Positions 1-8,315 of a stretch of DNA of 41,712 nucleotides are shown in pieces. How positions within the stretch are numbered: the first letter of the stretch is position 1; each line of letters begins with the position of its first letter. The stretch is from a virus: the IMG/VR virus record IMGVR_UViG_3300025137_005892, positions 1-41,712 of that record, one strand, 5' to 3'. Under the pieces are notes generated by a model. That model made no database searches. It was not told the DNA's origin and worked only from the letters and a program-made list of their open reading frames with translations. A program made the position numbers and the translations under genes.

Positions 1-282
1 ATGGTTGTATGTTGTTTTGTTCATTGTTTTTATTCCGTCATGCAGATGTTTAAACAATTCAGGCAGTATTTCTTCGTTACACTCTTTTTGTAGATGAAAT
101 TTCCAACCAGTTCTACCTGTCAAATCTCGTAGATTATCGTGTTGTGTTATAACCTGTGTGTTACCAATAGCTATCTCAAGAATACGTTTTCTCATCCAAT
201 CTGGTAGTGCCATTTTACATAGATCTATATCTAGGGGTATTGTGATAATAGATTTTGTTCCTAGTTTATTTGTTAATGACAT
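1..282 (-). CDS. Hypothetical protein, truncated by window edge
   Basis: An open frame begins with ATG at 282 and runs off the left edge without a stop, giving 94 codons (starts MSLTNKLGTK). Its start overlaps the stop of the upstream 65-aa gene in a TAATG arrangement, typical of translational coupling in this operon. The visible part is charged, has no signal peptide or membrane segment, and contains a TGRTGWKFHLQ stretch. I do not recognise the family. It is the last visible gene of the helicase transcription unit. Confidence 0.6.
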   Translation of the reverse strand, partial: MSLTNKLGTKSIITIPLDIDLCKMALPDWMRKRILEIAIGNTQVITQHDNLRDLTGRTGWKFHLQKECNEEILPELFKHLHDGIKTMNKTTYNH

Positions 283-479
283 TATGTCCACCTTTTATTA
301 TTGAGTAGCAATCGTTTAGCTTTATTCATTGCCATCTGCTGACTAGCATCAAATAAGCTTGTATATCTAAGCATTAATAAGTAAGAATCCCACACTTTCT
401 GTTTTTTATCTTTATCAATATGTTCATTTGCTGAAAGTGACTCTATTAATTGTTTTAATCTAATATCTAATTGTGTCAT
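282..479 (-). CDS. Small hypothetical protein (65 aa)
   Basis: A 65-residue, lysine-rich, apparently all-helical soluble protein with no recognisable domain. Its ATG overlaps the helicase stop by 4 nt (ATGA) and its TAA overlaps the next start by 1 nt, so it is almost certainly translated from the helicase mRNA. Its position directly after a gp41-type helicase hints at a replication accessory role, but nothing in the sequence shows this. Confidence 0.6.
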   Translation of the reverse strand: MTQLDIRLKQLIESLSANEHIDKDKKQKVWDSYLLMLRYTSLFDASQQMAMNKAKRLLLNNKRWT

Positions 480-1864
480 ACGTCTTTGGCTCCTTCACTC
501 TTATCTGTTCCAAATTTTGCAGCTGCATGAGGTTTTTCATTTATGACATTTGACTGTGCAGGATCAATTTTTACACACGGCCAGTTCATAAACACGTCAA
601 AACTCATATGCTTTCCATTTCTAATTTTTGTTGTGTGTATTGTAATCTTATTATTTAATTGCCTATCTTCCTCTTCAGGGGGAGGAAAAAAGTTAAAACT
701 TCTATCTGCTGAATCCAAAATACCTTTAGCGAATCTAGCTTCACCTGTTGCATCTATCTGATAAGGTGATATCATAGTTAGATCATATTTTCTTGCTAAA
801 GATTTTAGATTTTCTGCAATTATGATCTGAGTTTGCCAATTTTTTTGATCATCGTGCTTTACGATATTTACATAATCAACAACTGCTAAATTATAATTAG
901 GATACTTTGAACTAAACATATTGCAATAATGATCTATACGATTAAGAGTTAGAGACTCGTCATCAATCATAAATAATCTATGCTCTGTCATCTTTGGCTT
1001 TTCAACTTTTAGCTTATGCTCAAAAGCTTTAAAGTCTTTTGTTCGTTCTAACTCTTTCATTAGAGCGTCTACTTTACTAGAAGGTTTATAGAAATGTTTA
1101 AATTTAGCTTTCGCCATTTGTATCTTTTGTGCTACTGTAGTTTGGTTTCTAAATATATCTAAAAAAGGAACTTCACTAATAATTGAAAGTACTCTATCAT
1201 ACACTTCTTTATATCTCATCTCTATCGTAAAGAAAGCAACAGTATTACCCTCTAAAAATCTATTCAATGCCATGTTTAAAGATATTATTGACTTACCTGA
1301 ACCTCTTCTACCACCTAACAAAACAAGCTCTTGAGTAGCAAAACCACCATTTACAGCATCAAATTCAGCACTGAGACCAGAAGGAAATATTTTAAAGTCA
1401 TCTTCTGCAGGAAAAAAATCTAGTTCTGCAATATCGTATAACTCATCGTTGTAAGGTATTGCTTGATTCAAGTGTAATAGATGATTCTGAAACTGATCAA
1501 CTATTTCTACTTTTTCTAAGTCATCAAGTCTGTCTACAAATTTATCCATGAAGTGTATAGTTTCGTCACGAATATAATAATCTTGTAATTGTGATACTAG
1601 AAACTCGTTTTGTATCTGTTCACATACATTTTCTTCATTCACTATTTGATTTTCTATGTATTCCTGTAACCCTACATCTTTTCTTAAACTTAAGATTTCG
1701 TCTGTACTAGGTAATCGCATATTGGCTTTGTAAAAGGATTTAACCTTTTCAAACAAAGTAAGGTTAATACCAGTGAAATACTGGTTTAATAACCTAGAAT
1801 ATAAGTCGTTACTTTGCGAATCTAATAATCTTCGCAAAGTTAATTTTTGTAAATCAATTGCCAT
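476..1864 (-). CDS. Replicative DNA helicase, T4 gp41 / DnaB-like
   Basis: A 462-aa protein, close to the 475 aa of T4 gp41. The N-terminal 150 residues are helical (the primase-interaction half in this family). A RecA-like ATPase follows: Walker A GGRRGSGKS at residues 184-192, then AFFTIEM as in DnaB motif 1a, a Walker B-like AVVDYVNIV and a late MISPYQ strand. In T4-like phages this hexameric 5'-3' helicase unwinds the fork and works with a primase and a loader. The ATG overlaps the upstream gene by 11 nt. The low-complexity C-terminus (about the last 25 residues) could be a protein-interaction tail. Confidence 0.9.
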   Translation of the reverse strand: MAIDLQKLTLRRLLDSQSNDLYSRLLNQYFTGINLTLFEKVKSFYKANMRLPSTDEILSLRKDVGLQEYIENQIVNEENVCEQIQNEFLVSQLQDYYIRDETIHFMDKFVDRLDDLEKVEIVDQFQNHLLHLNQAIPYNDELYDIAELDFFPAEDDFKIFPSGLSAEFDAVNGGFATQELVLLGGRRGSGKSIISLNMALNRFLEGNTVAFFTIEMRYKEVYDRVLSIISEVPFLDIFRNQTTVAQKIQMAKAKFKHFYKPSSKVDALMKELERTKDFKAFEHKLKVEKPKMTEHRLFMIDDESLTLNRIDHYCNMFSSKYPNYNLAVVDYVNIVKHDDQKNWQTQIIIAENLKSLARKYDLTMISPYQIDATGEARFAKGILDSADRSFNFFPPPEEEDRQLNNKITIHTTKIRNGKHMSFDVFMNWPCVKIDPAQSNVINEKPHAAAKFGTDKSEGAKDV

Positions 1865-2627
1865 TCATTACTCTAACTGGAAAAAGTTGATCTCTATTAA
1901 CTACAGAGTAACCTCCATAGTCTCCTATTCTATATATTAAATAACTTTCTCTACCTGTTTCTTCTATTGTTGTAGTAACTTTGTTACGATGACTTATAAA
2001 AGAATTTAGTTTAAGAGTAGGAAAGGTATCTGAGCTTCTCATCCAATACAGTTCATAGTGTACTCCCTGTCTCGGCTCTTCATCCTCATACTTTGGTTTA
2101 AAAGGCAATATTTCAATATATTTTTGATAACCATCTTCATACTCCTCAAGATAGTTTTCATCATACACCTCTCTAACAGTGGCAAAACAATTCTCTTTTG
2201 CAAGGAACACTTTTTCTCCTTTTGCAAATCTAAGTTCTAGATCTTGCACTACATGCTCAACATTAGCTGCTTTATTCTTACCTTTAGCTCGTAAAGGCAC
2301 ATTCATTTCTATTAATATCTTTTTGATTCTTGCAGCACTTATAAAAAATTGTTCAGCAAGTTTAGACTGTGGTTCTCCGTTAAGGTATCCTTGTGCGATA
2401 GTTTTTTTATCGTCTAACGTAAATACTTTTTTTCGTGCTTGAGCCTTAAGCTGGGCTATTCTTGTATTTCTATCGTGAAAGTCTTGAATAAGTGTATCAA
2501 GTCTTTTTGTGTTATAAGCTATTCCTACATGCTCGCATACCTGCTTTTTAGTCTTATTGACTTTCAGCATCCAAATAGCTTGTCTGATTTTTGATTCTTG
2601 AATTTCTGTTTTATTTATTCTAGCCAT
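1854..2627 (-). CDS. Hypothetical protein with HTH-like N-terminal half
   Basis: A 257-aa protein. Residues about 10-60 and 70-120 each look like a helix-turn-helix unit (IRQAIWMLKVNKTKKQVCEH and IAQGYLNGEPQSKLAEQFFI, the latter followed by SAARIKKIL), which suggests DNA binding. The C-terminal half is acidic, beta-rich and unfamiliar. It has its own promoter and an AAAGGAG ribosome site, and is the first gene of the short unit leading into the helicase. A helicase loader (gp59 role) or transcription regulator are both possible from position alone; neither is shown by sequence. Confidence 0.75.
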   Translation of the reverse strand: MARINKTEIQESKIRQAIWMLKVNKTKKQVCEHVGIAYNTKRLDTLIQDFHDRNTRIAQLKAQARKKVFTLDDKKTIAQGYLNGEPQSKLAEQFFISAARIKKILIEMNVPLRAKGKNKAANVEHVVQDLELRFAKGEKVFLAKENCFATVREVYDENYLEEYEDGYQKYIEILPFKPKYEDEEPRQGVHYELYWMRSSDTFPTLKLNSFISHRNKVTTTIEETGRESYLIYRIGDYGGYSVVNRDQLFPVRVMNGN

Positions 2628-2648
2628 ACATACTCCTTTAGTATTTAC

Positions 2649-2677
2649 ATTATACTAAAAAGTCAACAATTGAGCAA
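2649..2677 (-). promoter_or_regulatory. Sigma70-like promoter for the helicase unit
   Basis: Reading the minus strand, TTGCTC (2672-2677), a 17-nt spacer and a perfect TATAAT (2649-2654) lie just upstream of the 257-aa gene. A short leader follows with AAAGGAG before the ATG at 2627. The -35 abuts the stop codon of the preceding gene. Spacing and the -10 box are convincing; activity is inferred. Confidence 0.65.
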
Positions 2678-2679
2678 GA

Positions 2680-2988
2680 TTAATGTGTTATGAGATCGTC
2701 ATCGGTGAAGTATAATTCATTAATTACATTTCGAACCAAACCTGTGTGGGTATATGTAACTAAGAACTTTTCGTGGAAAAATCTATTACTTCTATATAGT
2801 TTCTCAACATAAAAGCTGGATAGATAATTTTCTAATAATTGATTATACCTTTTATCTTCTTGAGGTATAGCAGGGTAGTGTTTTTTTATTAATGCGTTGA
2901 AATAAGTATTTTTTTGTTGGAAAGGTAAACCTAGCACCCAATCGAGATCTTCATCAGTAATGTCGGATAAAATTAAGTCACTAGCCAT
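2680..2988 (-). CDS. Hypothetical protein (102 aa)
   Basis: A 102-aa soluble protein rich in aromatic residues (FFHEKFLVTYTH), with no membrane segment or known motif. It sits between a strong hairpin terminator (3000-3031) and the promoter of the helicase unit, so it may be expressed by read-through or from a promoter I cannot see. No function can be assigned. Confidence 0.6.
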   Translation of the reverse strand: MASDLILSDITDEDLDWVLGLPFQQKNTYFNALIKKHYPAIPQEDKRYNQLLENYLSSFYVEKLYRSNRFFHEKFLVTYTHTGLVRNVINELYFTDDDLITH

Positions 2989-2999
2989 ATTTTAGGATA

Positions 3000-3031
3000 A
3001 AAAAGAGAGAGGTTTTATACTCTCTCTTTTT
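3000..3031 (-). terminator. Hairpin terminator after the HTH-array gene
   Basis: A perfect 12-bp inverted repeat, AAAAAGAGAGAG (3000-3011) with CTCTCTCTTTTT (3020-3031), encloses an 8-nt loop. It lies 5 nt past the stop of the gene at 3037-3720. On the minus strand the right arm ends in a run of T, as in a Rho-independent terminator; the matching A-run means it could work in either direction. Confidence 0.75.
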
Positions 3032-3036
3032 ATAGA

Positions 3037-3720
3037 TTAGCCTTGAACTGCTTTTGGAGTATAGTCTGCACATGCAAGACCACGTCTTGTAAGAACTGTT
3101 TTAACACCTCTTACAGTTTTATCGAAATGTGAAGCAATATCTTCTACACTTTGATCAAGCATATCTTCAATGCCCTCATAAGGATCACTCTTAGAAGTCT
3201 TTTTATCTCTTTGTGGAGCTTTAAGACCCATTGAAAGTAACTTACCTCTGATAGAGTTTGGTGTTCTTCCAACTTTGTCAGCGATTTCTTCTAAGAATGC
3301 ACCGTTATCAACCATGTCTGTAATGATAGCTTCATCATCTTCAGAGTATGTTCTAGGTGTTACTTTTTTCTCAGCTGGCTTCACGTGTGAAGTCATTTCT
3401 AATGATAATGCTTTACCATTGATTTGTCTTGCAGTAAATTTACCGTCTGCAAATTGCTGAGATATTTCTTCAGCAGTAAGATTACCTGAGTTTTCTTGTA
3501 AAAAACCAGATAATTCATCAGTTTCGTCTGCTGAAAATACAGGAGCAGCTCCTGGCTTCTTAGGTACATCGTAACCTAATTTTCTTAATTTTGCTGTTAC
3601 TGATCTCCTTGGGAAATCAAATTCAGCCATTAAAGACTCGATAATGTCTTCAGTAACGCCGTCTGCAGCTGCTGTGTGCATTGCATCGACCATATCTTCC
3701 GTGTATTCAAATTTTGACAT
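3037..3720 (-). CDS. Putative DNA-binding protein with about four HTH/SANT-like repeats
   Basis: A 227-aa protein built from four helical units, at about residues 1-55, 60-115, 120-168 and 172-220. Several share an 'acidic start, EEI/EDI, then R-x-V/I-x-x-K-L/V-x-x-x-G' pattern: PRRSVTAKLRKLGYDVP, GRTPNSIRGKLLSMGLKAP and KTVRGVKTVLTRRGLA. This resembles Myb/SANT or sigma-region-4-like HTH folds, so binding of DNA at several sites is likely. It is a single gene with its own promoter, a GGAGGA ribosome site and a strong terminator, consistent with high expression of a regulator or genome-organising protein. The 102-aa protein at 7004-7312 starts with a related unit. Confidence 0.7.
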   Translation of the reverse strand: MSKFEYTEDMVDAMHTAAADGVTEDIIESLMAEFDFPRRSVTAKLRKLGYDVPKKPGAAPVFSADETDELSGFLQENSGNLTAEEISQQFADGKFTARQINGKALSLEMTSHVKPAEKKVTPRTYSEDDEAIITDMVDNGAFLEEIADKVGRTPNSIRGKLLSMGLKAPQRDKKTSKSDPYEGIEDMLDQSVEDIASHFDKTVRGVKTVLTRRGLACADYTPKAVQG

Positions 3721-3795
3721 ATTGTGTGTTCCTCCGAACTTCTGTTAATGTTGCATTTCAAGAAGTGATTGTTTGCTTCTTGACTTTATATAATG

Positions 3796-3824
3796 AGTAT
3801 AACTAAGAAATATATTACAAGCAA
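3796..3824 (-). promoter_or_regulatory. Sigma70-like promoter for the HTH-array gene
   Basis: On the minus strand TTGCTT (3819-3824), a 17-nt spacer and TATACT (3796-3801) precede the gene starting at 3720, leaving a leader of roughly 65-70 nt. The -35 TTGCTT resembles the TTGCTC of the helicase-unit promoter. Confidence 0.6.
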
Positions 3825-3868
3825 CCATAATTTGACTTATACTGGTCAGATGGTCATGATTAATTCTA

Positions 3869-5599
3869 TTAAAAATTACCACTTAACACATCTTTTTTGC
3901 TTGACCAATAATCTATGACGGTCACACCTAGCTTTGCTGCACGAGTATGCTTTGAACTACCCGAATCACCTGCTATAAGAGCATAACAATCTTTTGTTAC
4001 TGTGCTTGTACTTTTAAATCCTAGAGGCTCTAGAATACTCACAAGTTGATTGCGAGTCATATCTAACTTACCTGTGATGCAAACTTTTTTTATGTTTTGA
4101 GATACATCTTCTACTGTTATTTCTTGTTCAAGTTGTAACGGTAATGTATGTACCCATTCTTCGTTTTCATCTAACCAAGCGAGTATAGATTCTTTTGTGC
4201 GAGGACCAACTCCTTTGATCTCCGCGTATTCAATATCTCTTAGATTACGAAAGGTAGGGATATGTGGAACAATTAATTTTGCGCCTCCATTACCAACTCC
4301 TTCTATTCCAAGAGCAGCTAAAACTGTTTGATACGGTTTTGTTTTTGTTCTTTCTATTTCTTCTTGTACTTTTACCCCATTAGCTCCTAATACACTCCAA
4401 TTAGGGTTTTGATATAAATCTACAGGGTGAGTAAAACCCATCTTAGCTATAGAGGCAGGTCCAAGACCTTTTATCTGCATAGTTCTAATAAAATATTCTA
4501 AAAATTTTACTGAGTCACCTTGCCCACTCTTAGTCATGATCCTCGGACCGTCTCTAACAACTTCTTGTCCGATAGCTAATTCTGCATGTTTTTGATTGAC
4601 TTTCATATTATGTTTTGAGTGCTCAATTACGTTTATAAACTTTGGGATTACACCGCCAGCTCTCTCAATAGTAATAATATCTCCAAGTCCTAGATTATGT
4701 TCTTCTATAAAATCCATGTTATGTAATGTTACTCTTGATATTGTAGCATCGTCTAAAACAATAGGTTCTACAATACCTGTAGGATTAACTGCCCCAGTCC
4801 TGCCAATAGTCCAGACAACGTCTTGTAAAGTTGTTGTAGCTGTTAGCGTTCCTGCTGTTTTTAAAGCTACTGCAAATTTTGGGTACTTAGAGGTATATCC
4901 TAGTTTTTGTGATTTTTTGTACTCATTACACCTATATACGATTCCATCAGTAGGGTAGTTTTTAGCTCTACTATCTAATGCTGTAAAGAAACCCATGTTT
5001 TCTAAAATAGACATACGAGGAATATAATCCATCTCTAAGCCTAACCAATCATGAGCAATAAAGTTAATATTTCTTTTTTCAAACTCAAGTGGATCTTTTA
5101 ATCCTAGAGCGCCGCTTACATAGTTTCTAAAGTTTTCTACATCATTATCAGTAACACACTCCCCATTGACTACAACTTCTTCAATGCTAGTGCGTATTCT
5201 ATTAGGAGCATTTTTTAAGAAGAGTACTAAGTGTGTTACATCTTCTCCATGCTCACCATTACCTCGTGTCAGGGCAGTCGTCAACTTACCGTTTTTATAT
5301 ATTAAGGATAAGTTAGTACCATCTATTTTAGGTGTTTCAATATTCATCCAGCTATCAACTTCGCTTGGATTATAAACTTTGTTTAATGAATATAGTTTGT
5401 AAGGATGTGCTACTTTACCTGCTACTCCTCCAACAACATTTGTCGGAGAATCGTGATCTCTCCAACCCTGTGCTTTTTCTATTGCTCCTAATTTGTCATA
5501 TAGTTGATCCCACTCGGAATCACTAATCTCTGGAGCAGATGAGTCATAGTAAAGTTTGTTATGTTTTAAAATAATATTTTTAAGTTGTTTGTAATTCAT
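3869..5599 (-). CDS. ligA: NAD+-dependent DNA ligase without zinc finger
   Basis: A 576-aa protein, against about 670 for bacterial LigA. Domain Ia (YYDSSAPEISDSEWDQLYDKL) binds NMN. The adenylation motif is KIDG with catalytic Lys91, followed by TRGNGEHGEDVT. An OB fold (GLGDIITIERAGGVIPK), an HhH region (GIEGVGNGGA and EIKGVGPRTK) and a C-terminal BRCT domain (KVCITGKLDMTRNQLVSIL, then AGDSGSSKHTRAAKLGV) follow. The four-cysteine zinc finger expected between OB fold and HhH is missing: the stretch DGPRIMTKSGQGDSVKF has no cysteine. It seals nicks in replicating phage DNA. T4 itself uses an ATP ligase, so this is a replacement by an NAD+ enzyme. Confidence 0.93.
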   Translation of the reverse strand: MNYKQLKNIILKHNKLYYDSSAPEISDSEWDQLYDKLGAIEKAQGWRDHDSPTNVVGGVAGKVAHPYKLYSLNKVYNPSEVDSWMNIETPKIDGTNLSLIYKNGKLTTALTRGNGEHGEDVTHLVLFLKNAPNRIRTSIEEVVVNGECVTDNDVENFRNYVSGALGLKDPLEFEKRNINFIAHDWLGLEMDYIPRMSILENMGFFTALDSRAKNYPTDGIVYRCNEYKKSQKLGYTSKYPKFAVALKTAGTLTATTTLQDVVWTIGRTGAVNPTGIVEPIVLDDATISRVTLHNMDFIEEHNLGLGDIITIERAGGVIPKFINVIEHSKHNMKVNQKHAELAIGQEVVRDGPRIMTKSGQGDSVKFLEYFIRTMQIKGLGPASIAKMGFTHPVDLYQNPNWSVLGANGVKVQEEIERTKTKPYQTVLAALGIEGVGNGGAKLIVPHIPTFRNLRDIEYAEIKGVGPRTKESILAWLDENEEWVHTLPLQLEQEITVEDVSQNIKKVCITGKLDMTRNQLVSILEPLGFKSTSTVTKDCYALIAGDSGSSKHTRAAKLGVTVIDYWSSKKDVLSGNF

Positions 5600-5637
5600 A
5601 ATTAGATAATATAAGAAATTTAAGCATTTAGAAAGTT

Positions 5638-5829
5638 TTAATTGAAATCTGTAACTATGTGTTCATCTAAATATTTATGATATTTATGTAGGTCATCATC
5701 AAAATAGGTTGTTAGTATTTCAGATTCTATTTGTGTGCAAGTAAACGCCTCAGAAGGCGTTATTAAATCGTTATTTATTAGTTTTAAACATAAGCTAATC
5801 AAGAAAGCAAAGGATTCTAAATTACTCAT
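5638..5829 (-). CDS. Small hypothetical protein (63 aa)
   Basis: A 63-residue, mostly helical, acidic protein. Its ATG overlaps the end of the DUF3310 gene by 8 nt, which supports real coupling. No domain recognised. Confidence 0.55.
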   Translation of the reverse strand: MSNLESFAFLISLCLKLINNDLITPSEAFTCTQIESEILTTYFDDDLHKYHKYLDEHIVTDFN

Positions 5830-6331
5830 TACTATCTATTTTTTTCTCTAATTGAATAATAAGATCATTTAGATACCACTTTGCCTTAGCTAGGTCTTCT
5901 CGTTGTTTTCTTAAATCTGTGCTTTTTAAGTTGTATCTTGTAACATACTTAATTATGTTACCTTGAGCATAGCCCATCTCGTATGAATTAATATATTCAG
6001 CAGTTTCAATGCCTTTATTGTAGTGTGGTGGATGATTTACCATATCTGCAACAAGATGTTGCTTATCTAAGTCTTCCAAAACACCTTCAGCTAAAAATAC
6101 TTCGTGTTCGTCTTTACCATACTGTATAAAAGGTGCTTTATCTTTTCTTACCATCCCAAACTCTCTCCTGTAAACGGTTTTACCCTTATCGGGTGATTCA
6201 TAAATATACTTTTTTTTCATTTCGGATTCTCTCCAAATTGTGCTATACCCATCAGGGTATTCGTTTTTTTGTTGTGCTTTCCACAACATCCAGTCATAGT
6301 ATCTTTCAGGTTCATTTTCCGACATTAACAA
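5822..6331 (-). CDS. DUF3310 (SaV-like) phage protein
   Basis: A 169-aa protein whose C-terminal half matches the phage DUF3310 family: NHPPHYNKGIETAEYI, then GNIIKYVTRYNLK and REDLAKAKWYLNDLI. The family is common in phages next to nucleotide-metabolism genes and has been suggested to be nucleotide-kinase related, without proof. The N-terminal 90 residues are unfamiliar. ATG codons at 6331 and 6325 are both possible; both overlap the end of thyX. Its place directly after ThyX fits a role in nucleotide supply or its control. Confidence 0.8.
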   Translation of the reverse strand: MLMSENEPERYYDWMLWKAQQKNEYPDGYSTIWRESEMKKKYIYESPDKGKTVYRREFGMVRKDKAPFIQYGKDEHEVFLAEGVLEDLDKQHLVADMVNHPPHYNKGIETAEYINSYEMGYAQGNIIKYVTRYNLKSTDLRKQREDLAKAKWYLNDLIIQLEKKIDSNE

Positions 6332-6983
6332 ACTCTTTTATCATTGGAAATATAGGTTCTATAATTTTAGCACACTCTCTAGCCACTATCATGTGTTCTT
6401 TTTGTGTACCATGACCACTACGTAATTCAATATAGTGAACCCAAGATCTTAAAGAACCTTGCATGTATAATCTAGTTTTAGTATTACCTTCTGCTAATAC
6501 AGCTCGTGCTTGCTCTTTAGCTATTCCATTCTTAATTGCCCATTTATAAACATCATGAGACCTTTTAGCAACCTCTTTTTGAAAATGTAACCACATCTGA
6601 TTAAGCTCGCTATTTTCATCTAACTCTACACTATTCTGTCTATTTTTAACATCTTGGAGTCTAGCCTCTCTAGGTACATACATATCGCCCATCTCATTTG
6701 GGTCTGCATATCGTTGACTAAACTCTTGAAAAGCAAAACTCCTGTGTCTTACTATTTGATGTGCTATATCTCTAGTAGTAGTTATTTCTAAACATACAGA
6801 AGCCATTTCAAGGGGAGACCAGTGACCGTGTTTTATTAAGTATCTAATTAGTTTCTCATTAGTTTCTTTATTATTTTGATTTGATGGATTACTAACTCTA
6901 GCGCAATATGCCACTAAATCTTGAGTATTGTCTACTCCAATAATATCTGCTGGTTGAGAGTAGCTAATTAATCTTACGCTCAT
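6312..6983 (-). CDS. thyX: Flavin-dependent thymidylate synthase ThyX
   Basis: A 223-aa protein. The ThyX signature RHRSFAFQEFSQRY (residues 79-92) is present, and HGHWSPLEMASV and the C-terminal QARAVLAEGNTKTRLYMQGSLRSW region agree with the family. The enzyme makes dTMP from dUMP using FAD, NADPH and methylene-tetrahydrofolate. A phage SHMT at 18330-19469 could supply the folate one-carbon unit. A clear AGGAG ribosome site precedes the ATG. Confidence 0.95.
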   Translation of the reverse strand: MSVRLISYSQPADIIGVDNTQDLVAYCARVSNPSNQNNKETNEKLIRYLIKHGHWSPLEMASVCLEITTTRDIAHQIVRHRSFAFQEFSQRYADPNEMGDMYVPREARLQDVKNRQNSVELDENSELNQMWLHFQKEVAKRSHDVYKWAIKNGIAKEQARAVLAEGNTKTRLYMQGSLRSWVHYIELRSGHGTQKEHMIVARECAKIIEPIFPMIKEFVNVGK

Positions 6984-7003
6984 TATATCTCCTAAAATTT
7001 ATA

Positions 7004-7312
7004 TTATCTTATTTTACTTTTTATAGCATCTAATAGAGAAGAAAGATTTTCCTTTTTGTTGAGGTTAGTACCTTCTATTTGTATGTCTAACATTTCTTCG
7101 ATCTGTCTCAACATCACTTTAACTGTTTGACCTTTTTCAGTCTCATCAATTTGTGGTTTTTCGTAAATCTTAAGCTGAACTAACTTACTTATAACAGAAC
7201 GATAACCTTTGGTAAAGTTATCAGCTAGCACATACACATCTTTTACGTCGTCTTCTATGTACATTTTAATCAGTTGGGCTTCTTCTTCGTCGTTCCAAGC
7301 TTTCACGCTCAT
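7004..7312 (-). CDS. Hypothetical protein with SANT/HTH-like N-terminus
   Basis: A 102-aa protein. Residues 1-52 (AWNDEEEAQLIKMYIEDD, then GYRSVISKLVQLKIYEKP) look like a single Myb/SANT-type three-helix unit resembling those in the 227-aa protein at 3037-3720. The C-terminal half is an acidic or lysine-rich helical segment that could dimerise. DNA binding is inferred. It begins 1 nt after the stop of the PC4-like gene. Confidence 0.65.
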   Translation of the reverse strand: MSVKAWNDEEEAQLIKMYIEDDVKDVYVLADNFTKGYRSVISKLVQLKIYEKPQIDETEKGQTVKVMLRQIEEMLDIQIEGTNLNKKENLSSLLDAIKSKIR

Positions 7313-7313
7313 T

Positions 7314-7580
7314 TTAGTCTCCTAACTGTAGTTCTAATTGAGAGGTATTTTTATATCTTTTAGCTACAATCTCGCTTGCTTCTTCTAATAAAGGTATTAA
7401 AGAAGATACCTCATCTGCAGCCATTGCATATCCACTTTTAGTAGGGAACCATTGTCCAGTGTCACCGTCCATTGAGTACTCTCTTATGTGGAGATACAGA
7501 TTATCTCTAAATTCGTTTATAGTTACTTTTACAGCATTACCATTATTTTTATGAAACGCTGTTCCAAAATCAATATTCAA
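7314..7580 (-). CDS. PC4-like ssDNA-binding transcription coactivator
   Basis: An 88-aa protein with the PC4/p15 pattern: VTINEFRDNLYLHIREYSMD, then GQWFPTKSGYAMAADEVSSLIPLL. In this family a beta sheet and helix dimerise and bind single-stranded DNA, acting in transcription and replication; phage versions are known. It overlaps the upstream oxygenase gene by 11 nt. A role in handling ssDNA at replication or transcription bubbles is inferred from the family. Confidence is moderate because the protein is short. Confidence 0.7.
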   Translation of the reverse strand: MNIDFGTAFHKNNGNAVKVTINEFRDNLYLHIREYSMDGDTGQWFPTKSGYAMAADEVSSLIPLLEEASEIVAKRYKNTSQLELQLGD

Positions 7581-8124
7581 TACATTGCTCTTTCAACCAT
7601 TTATTTGGTTTAATTATCATATTTAAAGAAAATCTTGTCTCTGTTTTACTTGAGTTTTCTGCGCCATGCGGAGAGTCTGGATCAAATATGATGCCCTCTC
7701 CTTGTTTTAGCATAAGCGTATCGTCTCCTAAAAATATTTTAAAATCTGAACTAGCATTAATAGCTATCCAAACCCTTAAATGTTTTTCAGGTGGATCATA
7801 ATAATTTTCTTCATCAATATGTTTCTTAGTGGTTTTGCCAGGTTCTTGTCTAAAAACCCTAGCTCTGCCTACATCACAATTAAATGATGTAATATAACTC
7901 GTAATTGTAGGTACTTGTGCAGCTACAGAAGTTAATCTATAATCACTACATAAATCTGGTACCTTTTTAAAAAGATTACTCGGACTTCCGTCTATACTTT
8001 TAATGGCACAACCATGAACAGAGTCTTTTAAATCTCTATCTTCATATTCATAGTAAAGCAATCTGTCACACTCTTTTAACGAGGCCTCTCCAAGTTTAAA
8101 TTTTAACTTTTTATAAGGTTTCAT
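7570..8124 (-). CDS. Fe(II)/2-oxoglutarate oxygenase, Asp/Asn hydroxylase-like
   Basis: A 184-aa protein with a cupin-type iron site: H102-x-D104 (KKHIDEEN), H153 (SPHGAENSS) and R164 (TRFSLNMII), the R binding 2-oxoglutarate. HLRVWIAIN is the usual beta strand after HxD. The pattern resembles aspartyl/asparaginyl beta-hydroxylase-like proteins. The substrate is unknown. It is embedded between small unknown genes and the PC4-like protein, overlapping both neighbours. Confidence 0.75.
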   Translation of the reverse strand: MKPYKKLKFKLGEASLKECDRLLYYEYEDRDLKDSVHGCAIKSIDGSPSNLFKKVPDLCSDYRLTSVAAQVPTITSYITSFNCDVGRARVFRQEPGKTTKKHIDEENYYDPPEKHLRVWIAINASSDFKIFLGDDTLMLKQGEGIIFDPDSPHGAENSSKTETRFSLNMIIKPNKWLKEQCIEY

Positions 8125-8315
8125 TTCTTTTCTACGAGTGAATCCTCTTCTGGTGCCAGCATAGAAACTTTTTTAGTAATTGTTTTCTTTGGTTGTCCTA
8201 GTGCTTTCCAGTCGGCTATTAATTTATTAGCGTCTTCCGGATCATATCCGTTGACTCTTGCAAAGTGTGCAACTTCTTCTTCGGATTTAAATAATTTTAG
8301 TTTGTCTGTATTCAT
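8121..8315 (-). CDS. Small hypothetical protein (64 aa)
   Basis: A 64-aa charged protein with no recognised domain. It overlaps the upstream gene by 29 nt and the downstream one by 4 nt (ATGA), so it is part of the coupled operon. Confidence 0.55.
   Translation of the reverse strand: MNTDKLKLFKSEEEVAHFARVNGYDPEDANKLIADWKALGQPKKTITKKVSMLAPEEDSLVEKK

Noticed and set aside
2662-2674. GTCAACAATTGAG as a further copy of the palindromic operator
   Set aside because: Central spacing is 3 instead of 4 and the right half ends in G; likely chance in AT-rich sequence.
4596-4958. 120-aa plus-strand frame opposite the ligase
   Set aside because: Composition is that of reverse-complemented coding sequence; the ligase frame is unambiguous.
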